Positions 26,721 through 34,910 of a stretch of DNA of 64,000 nucleotides are shown piece after piece. The notes below the pieces were generated by a model. It was not told the origin of the DNA. It made no database searches and saw only the letters and a program-made list of their open reading frames with translations. Each line of letters opens with the position of its first letter. Within the stretch, counting starts at the first letter, position 1. The position numbers and the translations under genes were made by a program. Origin of the DNA: Bradyrhizobium sp. CB1015 (GTDB lineage: Bacteria > Pseudomonadota > Alphaproteobacteria > Rhizobiales > Xanthobacteraceae); NCBI RefSeq assembly GCF_025200925.1, contig NZ_CP104174.1, forward strand, positions 7,812,001 to 7,876,000, read 5' to 3'.

Positions 26721-28604
26721 ATGAGCGCGCAGCCGTCCTCTTCCGGCTTGGAGCGCGGCGCGAGCGATTTCCCGCTCCGGCCCATCTCGTTCGGCGATCC
26801 CGTCGTCAACATCGAGCGGCGCGACGACGGCACGATTTATTTGCGGCCAAAGCAGCCGCTCGGCGACTATCCGGTCCGCATCACCGATCGCCTGCATCAT
26901 TGGGCCGCGACGACGCCGGACCGCGTCTTCATGGCCGAGCGCGAAGGCGGTCGCGGCTGGCGCAAGATCACCTATGCCGAGCTGCTCACCGCGAGCCGGC
27001 ACATCGCCTCCGCATTGATCCAGCGCGGCCTGTCGGCGGAGCGGCCGGTCGTCATCCTCTCGGGCAATTCGATCGACCACGCGCTCCTCGCCTTCGGCGC
27101 GTTCTACGCCGGCGTTCCGTTCTGCCCGGTGTCGCCGGCCTATTCGCTGGTGTCGAAGGATTACGGCAAGCTGTCCTATCTGATGAAGCTGCTGACGCCG
27201 GGCCTCGTCTTCGCCGATGACGCCGACAAGTTCGCCGATGCGCTCGCCGCCAACGTCTCGCTCGGCACCGAGATCGCGGCATCCTACGGCAACGTGCCGG
27301 GCCGCGACGTCACCCTGCTCGCCGATCTCATGGCGACGCCGATCCGTGGCGATCTCGACGACGTCCACGGCAGGATCGGCCCTGACACGATCGCAAAATT
27401 CCTGCTGACCTCGGGCTCGACCGGCAATCCCAAGGCCGTCATCAACACCCAGCGCATGATCTGCGCCAACCAGGTGATGCTGCGCGAGACGCTCGCTTTC
27501 CTGAAGGACGAGCCGCCGGTCATCATCGATTGGCTGCCGTGGAATCACACCTTCGGCGGCAATCACAATATCGGCCTGACGCTCTACAACGGCGGCTCGA
27601 TGTATCTGGACGCCGGCAAGCCGGTGCCTGGCGGCATCGAGGAGACCGTGCGCAATCTCCGGGAAATTTCGCCGACGGTCTATTTCAACGTGCCCAAGGG
27701 CTACGAATCGCTGCTGCCCTATTTGCGCGACGACCAGGGCCTGCGCGCAAAGTTCTTCGACCGGCTGCATGCGATGTTCTTCTCCGGCGCGGCGCTGTCG
27801 CCGTTCATCTGGAACAGCCTCGACGAGCTCGCGGCGAAGGAGAAGGGCTATCGCGTGCCGATGCTGACCGGTCTCGGCGCGACCGAGACCGCGCCGTTCT
27901 TCATGTCGGTCAATCCGCGCACCAGCCGCTCCGGCCATGTCGGCCTGCCCGTCTCCGGCAACGACGCCAAGCTGGTGCCGAACAACGGCAAGCTGGAAGT
28001 GCGCGCCAAGGGGCCGAACGTGATGCCCGGCTACTGGCGGCAACCCGACATCACCGCGAAATCCTTCGACGAGGAAGGATTTTACAAGATGGGCGACGCG
28101 CTCAAGCCCGCCGATCCCGATGATCTCAACGCCGGCTTCGATTTCGACGGCCGCGTCAGCGAGGACTTCAAGCTCGCGAGCGGCACCTGGGTCAGCGTCG
28201 GCCCGCTGCGCGCACGCTTCGTTGCAGCCTGCGCGCCCCTGGTGCGCGACGTCGTCATTGCCGGCATCAATCGCGACGAGATCTCCGCTTTGGTCGTGCT
28301 CGATCTCGACGGCTGCCGCCTGATCAACCCGACGCTGCCGCCCGACGATCTCGTCGTCGCGACACGCGACCGCCTGGTGCGCGAAGCGTTCCGCGAGCGC
28401 CTGACCCGTTTCCTCAGCCAGGCCACGGGCTCCTCGACACGGATCACGCGCGCGATCCTGATGGACACGCCGCTGTCGATCGACAAGGGCGAGGTCACCG
28501 ACAAGGGCTCGATCAACCAGCGCGCGGTGCTGGAGCATCGCGGCGAGCTGATCGAGGAGCTCTACGCTGCCAATCCGTCGAACCGTGTGATATCGGTCGG
28601 CTAG
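26721..28604 (+). CDS. Feruloyl-CoA synthetase-like AMP-forming acyl-CoA ligase
   Basis: 627 residues, the long form of ANL ligases typical of feruloyl-CoA synthetases. AMP-binding motif LLTSGSTGNPKAVINTQ, DWLPWNHTFGGNH, the A5 region GLGATETAPFF and a C-terminal FDGRVSEDFKLASGTWVSVGPLR hinge with catalytic-type Lys near the C-terminus (SIDKGEVTDKGSIN) are visible. It activates hydroxycinnamic acids such as ferulate or p-coumarate with ATP and CoA. Placed between the crotonase and dehydrogenase genes on the same strand. Substrate is by family. Confidence 0.92.
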   Translation: MSAQPSSSGLERGASDFPLRPISFGDPVVNIERRDDGTIYLRPKQPLGDYPVRITDRLHHWAATTPDRVFMAEREGGRGWRKITYAELLTASRHIASALIQRGLSAERPVVILSGNSIDHALLAFGAFYAGVPFCPVSPAYSLVSKDYGKLSYLMKLLTPGLVFADDADKFADALAANVSLGTEIAASYGNVPGRDVTLLADLMATPIRGDLDDVHGRIGPDTIAKFLLTSGSTGNPKAVINTQRMICANQVMLRETLAFLKDEPPVIIDWLPWNHTFGGNHNIGLTLYNGGSMYLDAGKPVPGGIEETVRNLREISPTVYFNVPKGYESLLPYLRDDQGLRAKFFDRLHAMFFSGAALSPFIWNSLDELAAKEKGYRVPMLTGLGATETAPFFMSVNPRTSRSGHVGLPVSGNDAKLVPNNGKLEVRAKGPNVMPGYWRQPDITAKSFDEEGFYKMGDALKPADPDDLNAGFDFDGRVSEDFKLASGTWVSVGPLRARFVAACAPLVRDVVIAGINRDEISALVVLDLDGCRLINPTLPPDDLVVATRDRLVREAFRERLTRFLSQATGSSTRITRAILMDTPLSIDKGEVTDKGSINQRAVLEHRGELIEELYAANPSNRVISVG

Positions 28605-28629
28605 AAAATTATCGCCAAAGGAGAACGCC

Positions 28630-29391
28630 ATGTTGTTGAAGGATCAGGCAGCCATCGTCACCGGCGGCGCATCAGGACTTGGCGCGGCTACCGCAAGAAA
28701 GCTGGCCGCGCAGGGCGCCAAGGTCGCGGTGTGCGATCTCAATACGAAGCTTGCGGAATCCGTTGCCGCCGAGATCAAGGGCGTCGCCGTGACCTGCGAC
28801 GTCTCGGATGCCGCCTCCGCTGAAGCTGCGATCGCGCAGGCGACCAAGGCCCATGGCCCGGCGCGCGTGCTGGTCAATTGCGCCGGCATCGGCGTTGCCA
28901 AGCGCGTGGTAGGCCGCGACGGCCCGATGGCGCTTTCCGATTTCGACAAGGTGATCAAGGTCAACCTGATCGGCACCTTCAACATGCTGCGTCTCGCCGC
29001 CACCGAAATGTCCAAGCTGGAGCCGCAGGCGACCGGCGAGCGCGGCGTCATCATCAACACCGCCTCCGTTGCCGCCTATGACGGCCAGATCGGCCAATCC
29101 GCCTATTCGGCCTCCAAGGGCGGCATCGTCGGCATGACGCTGCCGATCGCGCGCGAGCTCGCGCAGTTCGGCATCCGCGTGCTGACGATTGCCCCCGGCC
29201 TGTTCCTGACGCCGCTGCTGGCGAACCTGCCGCAGGAGGCCCAGGACTCGCTCGCCGCCGCCATTCCCTTCCCACGCCGGCTCGGCCAGGCCGACGAGTT
29301 CGCCGCGCTCGCGCTGCACATGGTCGAGAATGCGTATCTGAACGGCGAGGTGGTGCGCCTCGACGGCTCTCTGCGCATGGCGCCGAAGTAA
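28630..29391 (+). CDS. SDR-type 3-hydroxyacyl-CoA dehydrogenase (HSD10-like)
   Basis: 253 residues. TGGASGLG cofactor motif, CDLN acidic patch specifying NAD, NCAGIG, catalytic Ser in NTASVAAYDG, YSASKGG and the IAPGLFLTPLL segment typical of type II 3-hydroxyacyl-CoA dehydrogenases. It would oxidise the 3-hydroxyacyl-CoA made by the crotonase to the beta-keto thioester. AAAGGAGAACGCC precedes the ATG; the gap to the ligase is 25 bp. Confidence 0.92.
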   Translation: MLLKDQAAIVTGGASGLGAATARKLAAQGAKVAVCDLNTKLAESVAAEIKGVAVTCDVSDAASAEAAIAQATKAHGPARVLVNCAGIGVAKRVVGRDGPMALSDFDKVIKVNLIGTFNMLRLAATEMSKLEPQATGERGVIINTASVAAYDGQIGQSAYSASKGGIVGMTLPIARELAQFGIRVLTIAPGLFLTPLLANLPQEAQDSLAAAIPFPRRLGQADEFAALALHMVENAYLNGEVVRLDGSLRMAPK

Positions 29392-29414
29392 GTTCGCTGA
29401 GTAAGGCAGCGCTC

Positions 29415-29834
29415 ATGTTCGTGAACCGGCGCGAGGTCCAGATCCAGTGGGGCGATTGCGACCCCGCCAACATCGTTTATTACCCGCGCTATTTCGCGAT
29501 GTTCGACGATTCGACCTCGACCCTGTTCGAGGTCGCCGGCTTCTCCAAGCAGGACCTGGTCCGCAAATACGGCCTGGTGGGCATCCCCATGGTCGACACG
29601 CGGGCCAAGTTCTACATCCCCTCGACCTATGGCGACTGGATCACCATCGAGACCAGAATCGAGAGCATCAAGCGCTCGAGCTTCGAGGTGAAGCACAACG
29701 TCTACAAGGGCGAGGCGCTCGCGATCGAGGGTTTCGAGACCCGCGTCCTGGTCGGCCGCGATCCTGACAACCCCGACAAGCTGAAATCGGCACCCTTCCC
29801 GGCGGAAATGGTCACCAAATTCACGGGGAGTTAA
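29415..29834 (+). CDS. 4-hydroxybenzoyl-CoA thioesterase family protein
   Basis: 139 residues of hot-dog fold. The N-terminal WGDCDPANIVYYPRYF carries the catalytic aspartate in the same context as the Pseudomonas 4-hydroxybenzoyl-CoA thioesterase. It would hydrolyse an aryl-CoA such as 4-hydroxybenzoyl- or vanilloyl-CoA to the free acid. It follows the dehydrogenase by 23 bp in the operon and is the logical last catalytic step. Confidence 0.92.
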   Translation: MFVNRREVQIQWGDCDPANIVYYPRYFAMFDDSTSTLFEVAGFSKQDLVRKYGLVGIPMVDTRAKFYIPSTYGDWITIETRIESIKRSSFEVKHNVYKGEALAIEGFETRVLVGRDPDNPDKLKSAPFPAEMVTKFTGS

Positions 29835-29924
29835 GTCCGGAGCTAAATCGCCGCATCACCAAAAGAGGGGGCTGAATTACCCCCCAATTTCTGCTTTCAA
29901 ATAAACACGTCAAGGGAGGAACAG

Positions 29925-31076
29925 ATGAAACGCTTTTATTTGACCGCTGCCATCACTGCGGCCGCGCTGGCCCTGCCGGTGCTGCCTGCGCTGGCCCAGA
30001 CCAGCGAAGTCACCATCGGCATCACCACCACCACGACCGGCCCGGGTGCGGCACTCGGCATTCCCGAGCGCAACGCGCTGGAATTCGTGCCGAAGGAGAT
30101 CGGCGGCGTGCCGCTGAAGGTGATCGTGCTCGACGACGGCGGCGATCCCACCACCGCCACCACCAACGCCCGCCGCTTCGTCACCGAATCCAAGGCCGAC
30201 ATCATCATGGGCTCGGCGCTGACGCCGCCGACCATTGCCGTCTCCAACGTCGCCAATGAAGCCGGTATCCCGCACTTTGGTCTGGCGCCCTTCCCGATCA
30301 CGCCGGAGCGCATGAAGTGGTCGGTGGCGATGCCGCAGCCGATCCCGATCGTCGGCAAGGTGCTGTACGACCATATGAAGGCCAAGGGCGTGAAGACGCT
30401 CGGTTACATCGGTTATTCCGATTCCTACGGGGACCTCTGGTTCAACGACCTGAAGGCGCAGGCCGTGCCGATGGGCATGACCATCGTCGACGAGGAGCGC
30501 TTCGCCCGTCCCGACACCTCGGTGACCGGCCAGGTGCTGAAGCTCGTCGCGGCCAATCCCGACGCCATCCTGGTCGGCGCCTCCGGCACCGCGGCCGCGC
30601 TGCCGCAGACCGAGCTGCGCGAACGCGGCTACAAGGGCCTGATCTACCAGACCCACGGCGCGGCCAGCATGGACTTCATTCGCATCGCCGGCAAAGCGGC
30701 CGAGGGCGTGCTGATGGCCTCCGGTCCCGTCATGGATCCCGAGGACCAGCCGGATGAAGCCGCCACCAAGAAGCCGGGTCTCGCGCTCAACTCGGCCTAT
30801 GAAGCCAAATATGGCCCGAACAGCCGCAGCCAGTTCGCCGGCCATTCCTATGATGCCTTCGAGATCCTCAAGCGCGTCATCCCGACCGCGCTGAAGACCG
30901 CAAAACCCGGCACGCCGGAATTCCGCGAAGCGATCCGTCAGGCCTTGCTGACGGAGAAAGAGCTCGCGGCGAGCCAGGGCGTCTACAACTTCACCGAAAA
31001 GGACCGCTACGGCCTCGACGAGCGCTCGCGCATCCTGCTCACGGTGAAGGACGGCAAGTACTCGCTGGTGAAGTAG
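29925..31076 (+). CDS. Branched-chain-type ABC substrate-binding protein, probable aromatic-acid binder
   Basis: 383 residues. A signal peptide (FYLTAAITAAALALPVLPALAQ) precedes a type I periplasmic-binding fold (LivK/Leu-Ile-Val family: TIGITTTTTGPGAALGIPERN). Ribosome site GGGAGGA. A small GGGGG/CCCCC hairpin lies just upstream, and a strong terminator follows the gene. Relatives encoded with coumarate genes, such as CouP, bind hydroxycinnamates; that ligand is inferred from operon position. Permease and ATPase genes are absent here. Confidence 0.92.
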   Translation: MKRFYLTAAITAAALALPVLPALAQTSEVTIGITTTTTGPGAALGIPERNALEFVPKEIGGVPLKVIVLDDGGDPTTATTNARRFVTESKADIIMGSALTPPTIAVSNVANEAGIPHFGLAPFPITPERMKWSVAMPQPIPIVGKVLYDHMKAKGVKTLGYIGYSDSYGDLWFNDLKAQAVPMGMTIVDEERFARPDTSVTGQVLKLVAANPDAILVGASGTAAALPQTELRERGYKGLIYQTHGAASMDFIRIAGKAAEGVLMASGPVMDPEDQPDEAATKKPGLALNSAYEAKYGPNSRSQFAGHSYDAFEILKRVIPTALKTAKPGTPEFREAIRQALLTEKELAASQGVYNFTEKDRYGLDERSRILLTVKDGKYSLVK

Positions 31077-31101
31077 GCGTCGCAAACATTCGAGACGACG
31101 A

Positions 31102-31132
31102 GAGCCGGCCCGATGGGCCGGCTCTTTTGTTT
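31102..31132 (+). terminator. Rho-independent terminator of the hydroxycinnamate operon
   Basis: A perfect 10-bp stem GAGCCGGCCC/GGGCCGGCTC with a GAT loop is followed by TTTTGTTT, 26 bp after the stop codon. Confidence 0.92.
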
Positions 31133-31170
31133 GGTCAATGGAGTGAGCTGCGCACCGGCGCAGGTGCGCC

Positions 31171-31310
31171 CCCTCTCCCGCTTGCGGGAGAGGGTTGGGG
31201 AGAGGGTGCCTCCGCGTTGGGACCGCCCGAGGCTCACGGAGAAAACCCCCTAGAGGAGAAAACCCTCACCCGGCGCTTCGCGCCGACCTCTCCCGCAAGC
31301 GGGAGAGGTT
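31171..31310. repeat. Paired CCTCTCCCGC hairpin repeat element
   Basis: One hairpin at 31171-31194 (CCCTCTCCCGC/GCGGGAGAGGG, loop TT) and another at 31287-31308 (CCTCTCCCGC/GCGGGAGAGG, loop AA) bound about 90 bases of non-coding sequence. Related to the short hairpin at 15178-15209. Lies between convergent genes. Confidence 0.7.
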
Positions 31311-31336
31311 AAACCGAGCCTGCCGATGCACTGGGG

Positions 31337-32065
31337 CTACGCCGCCTGCCGCAGCGGCGTCCAGGCGAATTCCGGATAATAGTCGTCCATCATGCGGTCG
31401 ACATAGGCGGTGAGGTTCGGAAATCCCTCTGTGCGCTCGCGCAAGGCGGATTCGAAGAACGGCGTCAGGATTCCGGCCAGCGCGCCGAAGGCCGTCGCGT
31501 CGGCGCCGCAGGGCCTGTTGCCCATCAGGTACGCTTTGTCGCCGAGCTGCACCGACAGCGCGAACAGCGAACGCACGGCGAGATCGACGTCGTCATCCGG
31601 CGCATGGCGGCCGAGGCCGGAGAGCAGATAGTTCTCGGCGACGCGGAACTGCGCATCCTCGCGCAGCTTCTCGCGATTGTGCTCCGGCGCGCCGTCGAAG
31701 AAATGCGCAGGACCCTTGGCGAAATTGACCGGATCGACCCAGCGCGCGCCGACCAGTGCCCAATAGACGTGATGCTCGATCATGCGCTCGAACGCCCAGG
31801 CCTGTGCGCGCTCAGCCAGGGACAGGCCGGCATCGAAATCGAAGCCGTAGCGGCGCTCGATATGGGCCCGGATGAAGGTGGAATCGGCCACCGCCTCGCC
31901 GCCGTCGTCGATGAAGGGCAGCTGCCCCTTGGGCGAGGCCGGCGGCATCGCCCGCTCCTTCCGGTAAGGCAGTCCCGCCATCTTGAGCTGCACCTCGGTC
32001 TTGGTGACGAAGGGGCTGATTTCCGGCAGGCCGAAGCCGGCGCCAAAGCCGTAAAGCGTGATCAT
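31337..32065 (-). CDS. Glutathione S-transferase family protein
   Basis: 242 residues. Thioredoxin-like N-terminal domain (ITLYGFGAGFGLPEISPFVTKTEVQLKMAGLPY) with the cis-Pro/Glu-Ser-type region (KGQLPFIDDGG, VADSTFI), then an all-alpha C-terminal domain. The fold resembles the metaxin/Tom37-like bacterial GSTs. A 28-bp perfect palindrome lies 49 bp upstream of the start, suggesting control by the WYL regulator at 32511. The electrophilic substrate is unknown. Confidence 0.9.
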   Translation of the reverse strand: MITLYGFGAGFGLPEISPFVTKTEVQLKMAGLPYRKERAMPPASPKGQLPFIDDGGEAVADSTFIRAHIERRYGFDFDAGLSLAERAQAWAFERMIEHHVYWALVGARWVDPVNFAKGPAHFFDGAPEHNREKLREDAQFRVAENYLLSGLGRHAPDDDVDLAVRSLFALSVQLGDKAYLMGNRPCGADATAFGALAGILTPFFESALRERTEGFPNLTAYVDRMMDDYYPEFAWTPLRQAA

Positions 32066-32104
32066 GCAAGCTCTCCTGAACCTGTCGAACGAGTGGAAGG
32101 GAAC

Positions 32105-32383
32105 CTAGCGGCCGGCTGCTGCCACCATGGTGGCAGCAGCCGTGATATCTTCTGCGAAGCGGGCCCCTCGCCAGGCGCGGCCCATCACGTGGCGGACCAG
32201 CGCATCCGCGGCATGGACCAGCGTGCGCGTCGTGGCGGTGGCGAGCGCAAGGCGGAGGTCGACAATTGTTGTGACATCAAGCGAGACGAGGCGGCTGAAG
32301 GCCCTAGCCTGCCATGCCTGGACCTGGAAAGGCTGGCTCCGCCACAACGGGCCGGCCTGGCCGAAATGGGTTGGAATGATCAT
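32105..32383 (-). CDS. Small hypothetical protein (doubtful)
   Basis: A 92-residue open frame with ATG at 32381-32383 and GAGGA 8 bases upstream. No recognisable domain; composition is Ala-, Arg- and Thr-rich. Its last 12 codons are made of the 28-bp palindrome, which looks regulatory rather than coding. It lies between a GST gene and a divergent WYL-type regulator. It could equally be non-coding leader sequence. Confidence 0.35.
   Translation of the reverse strand: MIIPTHFGQAGPLWRSQPFQVQAWQARAFSRLVSLDVTTIVDLRLALATATTRTLVHAADALVRHVMGRAWRGARFAEDITAAATMVAAAGR
32114..32141. promoter_or_regulatory. 28-bp perfect palindrome upstream of GST gene
   Basis: A self-complementary sequence built on GGCTGCTGCCACC and GGTGGCAGCAGCC. 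It contains the 9-6-9 pattern CTGCTGCCA-N6-TGGCAGCAG, also found at 32430-32453. Probable binding site for the WYL regulator encoded at 32511. Confidence 0.65.
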
Positions 32384-32429
32384 GGACAAATCCTCTTCAG
32401 TCGATGTGTTGTCCCGGTATAGAACTCCC

Positions 32430-32453
32430 CTGCTGCCAACATCCTGTCAGCAG
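32430..32453. promoter_or_regulatory. Second 9-6-9 operator copy upstream of WYL regulator
   Basis: CTGCTGCCA (32430-32438) and TGTCAGCAG (32445-32453) with a 6-bp spacer; one mismatch between arms. Same arms and spacing as the palindrome at 32114-32141. Lies 58 bp before the regulator start. Confidence 0.6.
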
Positions 32454-32510
32454 CCGCGCGCCGCCTTCTGAAAACACCACCTTAGAAAAAGCAGCGACAA
32501 GAGACCTGTC

Positions 32511-33209
32511 ATGAGACGCGCCGACCGGCTGTTTCAAATCATCCAGGTGCTGAGGCGCACGCGTAAGCCGCTGACGGCGGACGCGATCGCGGCCGAGCTC
32601 GAGACTTCGAAGCGCACCATCTATCGCGACATCGCAACCCTGATCGGCCAGCGCGTGCCGATCCGCGGCGAAGCCGGCATGGGTTACATCCTGGAAAAGG
32701 GTTTCGACCTGCCGCCCTTGATGCTGACGCCCGACGAGATCGAGGCGGCGGTGCTGGGCGCGCAATGGGTCGCGGGGCACGCTGATTCCGCGCTGGCGCG
32801 CGCGGCCGAAGACTTGATGGCCAAGATCGCCGACACCGTGCCTGAGCGCCTGCGCCCCTTCGTGCTGGAGCCCGCGAGCCGGGCGCGACCGAGCTGGAAC
32901 CGGGAACCCGACCGCCTGGACATGGCGCGCACCCGCACCCAGATCCATGAAGGCAAGAAGATCATGCTGCGCTATCGCGACGAGCAGGGCCGCCCCAGCG
33001 AGCGCATGATCTGGCCGATCTCGGTCGGCTATCTCGAAGCGGTGCGGCTGCTGGCGGCCTGGTGCGAGCTGCGCGGCGATTTCCGCAGCTTCCGCACCGA
33101 CCGGGTGGTCGAGGCGACCTATCTCGACGAGAAATATCCGGAGCGGCGCGACGTGCTGCGCGCGAGATGGCGGCAGAGCCTGGTCTGGGGTCCGCCGAAG
33201 GATACGTGA
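32511..33209 (+). CDS. YafY/WYL-domain helix-turn-helix regulator
   Basis: 232 residues. The N-terminal HTH_11 domain (RADRLFQIIQVLRRTRKPLTA, ETSKRTIYRDIATLI) is followed by a WYL ligand domain (HEGKKIMLRYRDEQGRPSERMIWPISVGY). It lacks a clear C-terminal WCX extension, being shorter than the regulator at 39633. Such proteins repress divergent genes and respond to unknown small ligands. Two operator-like palindromes flank the divergent region to the GST. Confidence 0.92.
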   Translation: MRRADRLFQIIQVLRRTRKPLTADAIAAELETSKRTIYRDIATLIGQRVPIRGEAGMGYILEKGFDLPPLMLTPDEIEAAVLGAQWVAGHADSALARAAEDLMAKIADTVPERLRPFVLEPASRARPSWNREPDRLDMARTRTQIHEGKKIMLRYRDEQGRPSERMIWPISVGYLEAVRLLAAWCELRGDFRSFRTDRVVEATYLDEKYPERRDVLRARWRQSLVWGPPKDT

Positions 33210-33214
33210 GGACG

Positions 33215-33529
33215 ATGGACGAGACCGAGCTGTCGAGCTGTTGCCAGGGCTGCGGTGCCTGCTGCGGCTATTCGCAGAACTGGCCGCGCTTCTCGGTCGA
33301 GAGCGACGAGGAGCTTGCGCTGATCCCGGCGGCGCTCGTCAACGACCGGCAATCCGGCATGCGCTGCGAGGGCGATCGCTGCGCTGCGTTGCAAGGCGAG
33401 ATCGGGAAGATGACGGCCTGCGGCATCTACGACGTGCGGCCGGAGGTGTGCCGCACCTGCATGCCGGGCGACGCCGAATGCGCGATGGCGCGGCGGAAGT
33501 TCGGCCTGCCCGTTATCCAGATCGCCTAG
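33215..33529 (+). CDS. YkgJ-type cysteine-cluster protein
   Basis: 104 residues with the Zn/Fe-chelating YkgJ cysteine pattern: CCQGCGACCGYS near the start, then CEGDRCAAL, ACGIYDVRPEVCRTC and a final DAEC. Function of the family is not established. It follows the WYL regulator by 5 bp and probably shares its transcript. It overlaps the stop of the next, convergent gene by 4 bp. Confidence 0.88.
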   Translation: MDETELSSCCQGCGACCGYSQNWPRFSVESDEELALIPAALVNDRQSGMRCEGDRCAALQGEIGKMTACGIYDVRPEVCRTCMPGDAECAMARRKFGLPVIQIA

Positions 33530-33924
33530 GCCGGAACCGCTTCGCCGACCTCGTCGTCGAGCTCGTCATCGAGCGGCGCGAGCACCGAGAGCGGCTTGGT
33601 CGACAGCGTGATCGGTTTGCGCCCTCCCGACAGCGACGTTGAAGCTTTCGCGGTGCGTTCGCGCGACAGCGCGAAGAGCGTCGAGCCGACGCGGCCGCCA
33701 TTCTCGATCAGGTCGCGCTCGCTGCAGCTCGCTGCGATCGCGACCGCCAGCGAGTGCAAATGACTGCGGCGGTAGCAGAACAGCGCCAGCCTGGCGCGCA
33801 CGTCAGGGGAAACACTCTCAACCAGCCTCGGCAGGCCACTCTCGCCGGCGCGGTACATCTCGCCAAGGAGCTCGTCACGAACCGGGCAGAAATCGCTTTC
33901 AAAGGCATCGCGGCTTGAAAACAT
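33526..33924 (-). CDS. Hypothetical protein
   Basis: 132 residues starting MFSSRDAFESDF. No domain recognised. The middle is helical (RLALFCYRRSHLHSLAVAIAASC) and the tail is acidic (LAPLDDELDDEVGE). Chosen over longer starts because it begins just after a GAGGGAGAACTGCA ribosome site. Long intact frame and codon use like the neighbours support coding. It is convergent with the YkgJ gene and shares 4 bp. Confidence 0.7.
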   Translation of the reverse strand: MFSSRDAFESDFCPVRDELLGEMYRAGESGLPRLVESVSPDVRARLALFCYRRSHLHSLAVAIAASCSERDLIENGGRVGSTLFALSRERTAKASTSLSGGRKPITLSTKPLSVLAPLDDELDDEVGEAVPA

Positions 33925-34057
33925 TGCAGTTCTCCCTCGTGTGGGGAAGATGCAGCGCAATTCTCTAACGAAAGGTTAACCACGCTGCCCGGTAGTCACC
34001 CGGGGTGCTTGCGCGTGGGCGACGAATCGGCGGCGAGGACGGGACTGACTGCTTGCC

Positions 34058-34154
34058 GTCATTCCGGGGCTCGCGAAGCGAGAACCCGGAATCTCGAGAT
34101 TCTCAGGTGCGCAACTGCGCACCATAGTTCTCGCTTCGCGAGCCCCGGAATGAC
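34058..34154. repeat. Palindromic intergenic repeat, family B with 28-bp perfect arms
   Basis: The arms 34058-34085 and 34127-34154 are perfect 28-bp inverted copies (ends GTCATTCCGGGGCTC and GAGCCCCGGAATGAC). The middle holds GAATCTCGAGATTC and a GGTGCGCA/TGCGCACC hairpin, as in the element at 12812. Confidence 0.8.
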
Positions 34155-34164
34155 TGCGTCGCAG

Positions 34165-34551
34165 TCAGTTCGCCGCCATGAAGATGGAGAGGCCGAAGCC
34201 GGTCAGGTGGTGCAGCGCCTGGTCGACGCCGATCAGGGTCCAGAACCAGGGATGGGCGAGATCGACGCCGAAATTGGCGGAGACGAATCCCTTGGCGCGG
34301 TCGATCGTGATGTGGATCAGGAAGTCGATGAAGGCCACGAACCAGAATCTCGGCGCCACGATCACGATCAGCGGCAGCGCGACCGCAAGGTGGACCAGGC
34401 AGTGCACCAGGAGCGGCAGGGCCCAGCCATGCTTCTGGTCCTTGCCGTGCGCCATCCAGGCGGTCTGAAGAACGAAATCGGCGATGACGTGCTTGAAGGT
34501 GAGCAGCAACATCCAGCCAATGAGCGCTTCAACAGGAATCGCCGATGACAT
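34165..34551 (-). CDS. DUF3307 family membrane protein
   Basis: 128 residues with the DUF3307 pattern: LLTFKHVIADFVLQTAWMAHGK, then LLVHCLVHLAVALPLIVI and an FIDFLIHITIDRAKG segment. About three to four membrane segments, inner membrane. Function unknown. The ATG at 34549-34551 is used; a TTG 15 bases further upstream has a better GAGG site and would add MSFPP. Confidence 0.88.
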   Translation of the reverse strand: MSSAIPVEALIGWMLLLTFKHVIADFVLQTAWMAHGKDQKHGWALPLLVHCLVHLAVALPLIVIVAPRFWFVAFIDFLIHITIDRAKGFVSANFGVDLAHPWFWTLIGVDQALHHLTGFGLSIFMAAN

Positions 34552-34910
34552 GGGTGGAAACGACAAGCTGACGCCTCATTGACGTGACGAGAAGAATTGG
34601 AGCGTTCAGCGCAACTTCTTCTTGGACCGGTCAAATCGCCGGGACGCGTGATTTATGGCATCTCCCGCGGCGGAATGCAGCCGGGTGGAACCGGAAAATC
34701 GTCAAGTGTGGCTAACTGGTGATAGGATGGCCAATCGCCGCGGGCATATCGAGTAAGGTTACCTTCGGCTCGAAATTTGCATTCCGCTCCCCTCGCGCTA
34801 TCATCGGCGATCGAGAATATCGTTCTTTTTTCAGGCGTTTACGAATTACCGGGCGCGCTGCGCTTCCAAGCCACGCGCCGCCAGCCAAACGATAAGGCCA
34901 GAGTGCTGCG
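34552..34910. other. Non-coding gap between divergent DUF3307 and TAXI genes
   Basis: The 359 bp hold no credible gene. The half nearer the TAXI gene is less GC-rich, with a T-run at 34825-34831. No strong dyad or recognisable RNA was seen. It presumably contains both divergent promoters. Confidence 0.5.

Noticed and set aside
26235..28631. 798-codon minus-strand frame
   Set aside because: Antisense to the crotonase and CoA ligase genes; GC-rich shadow frame.
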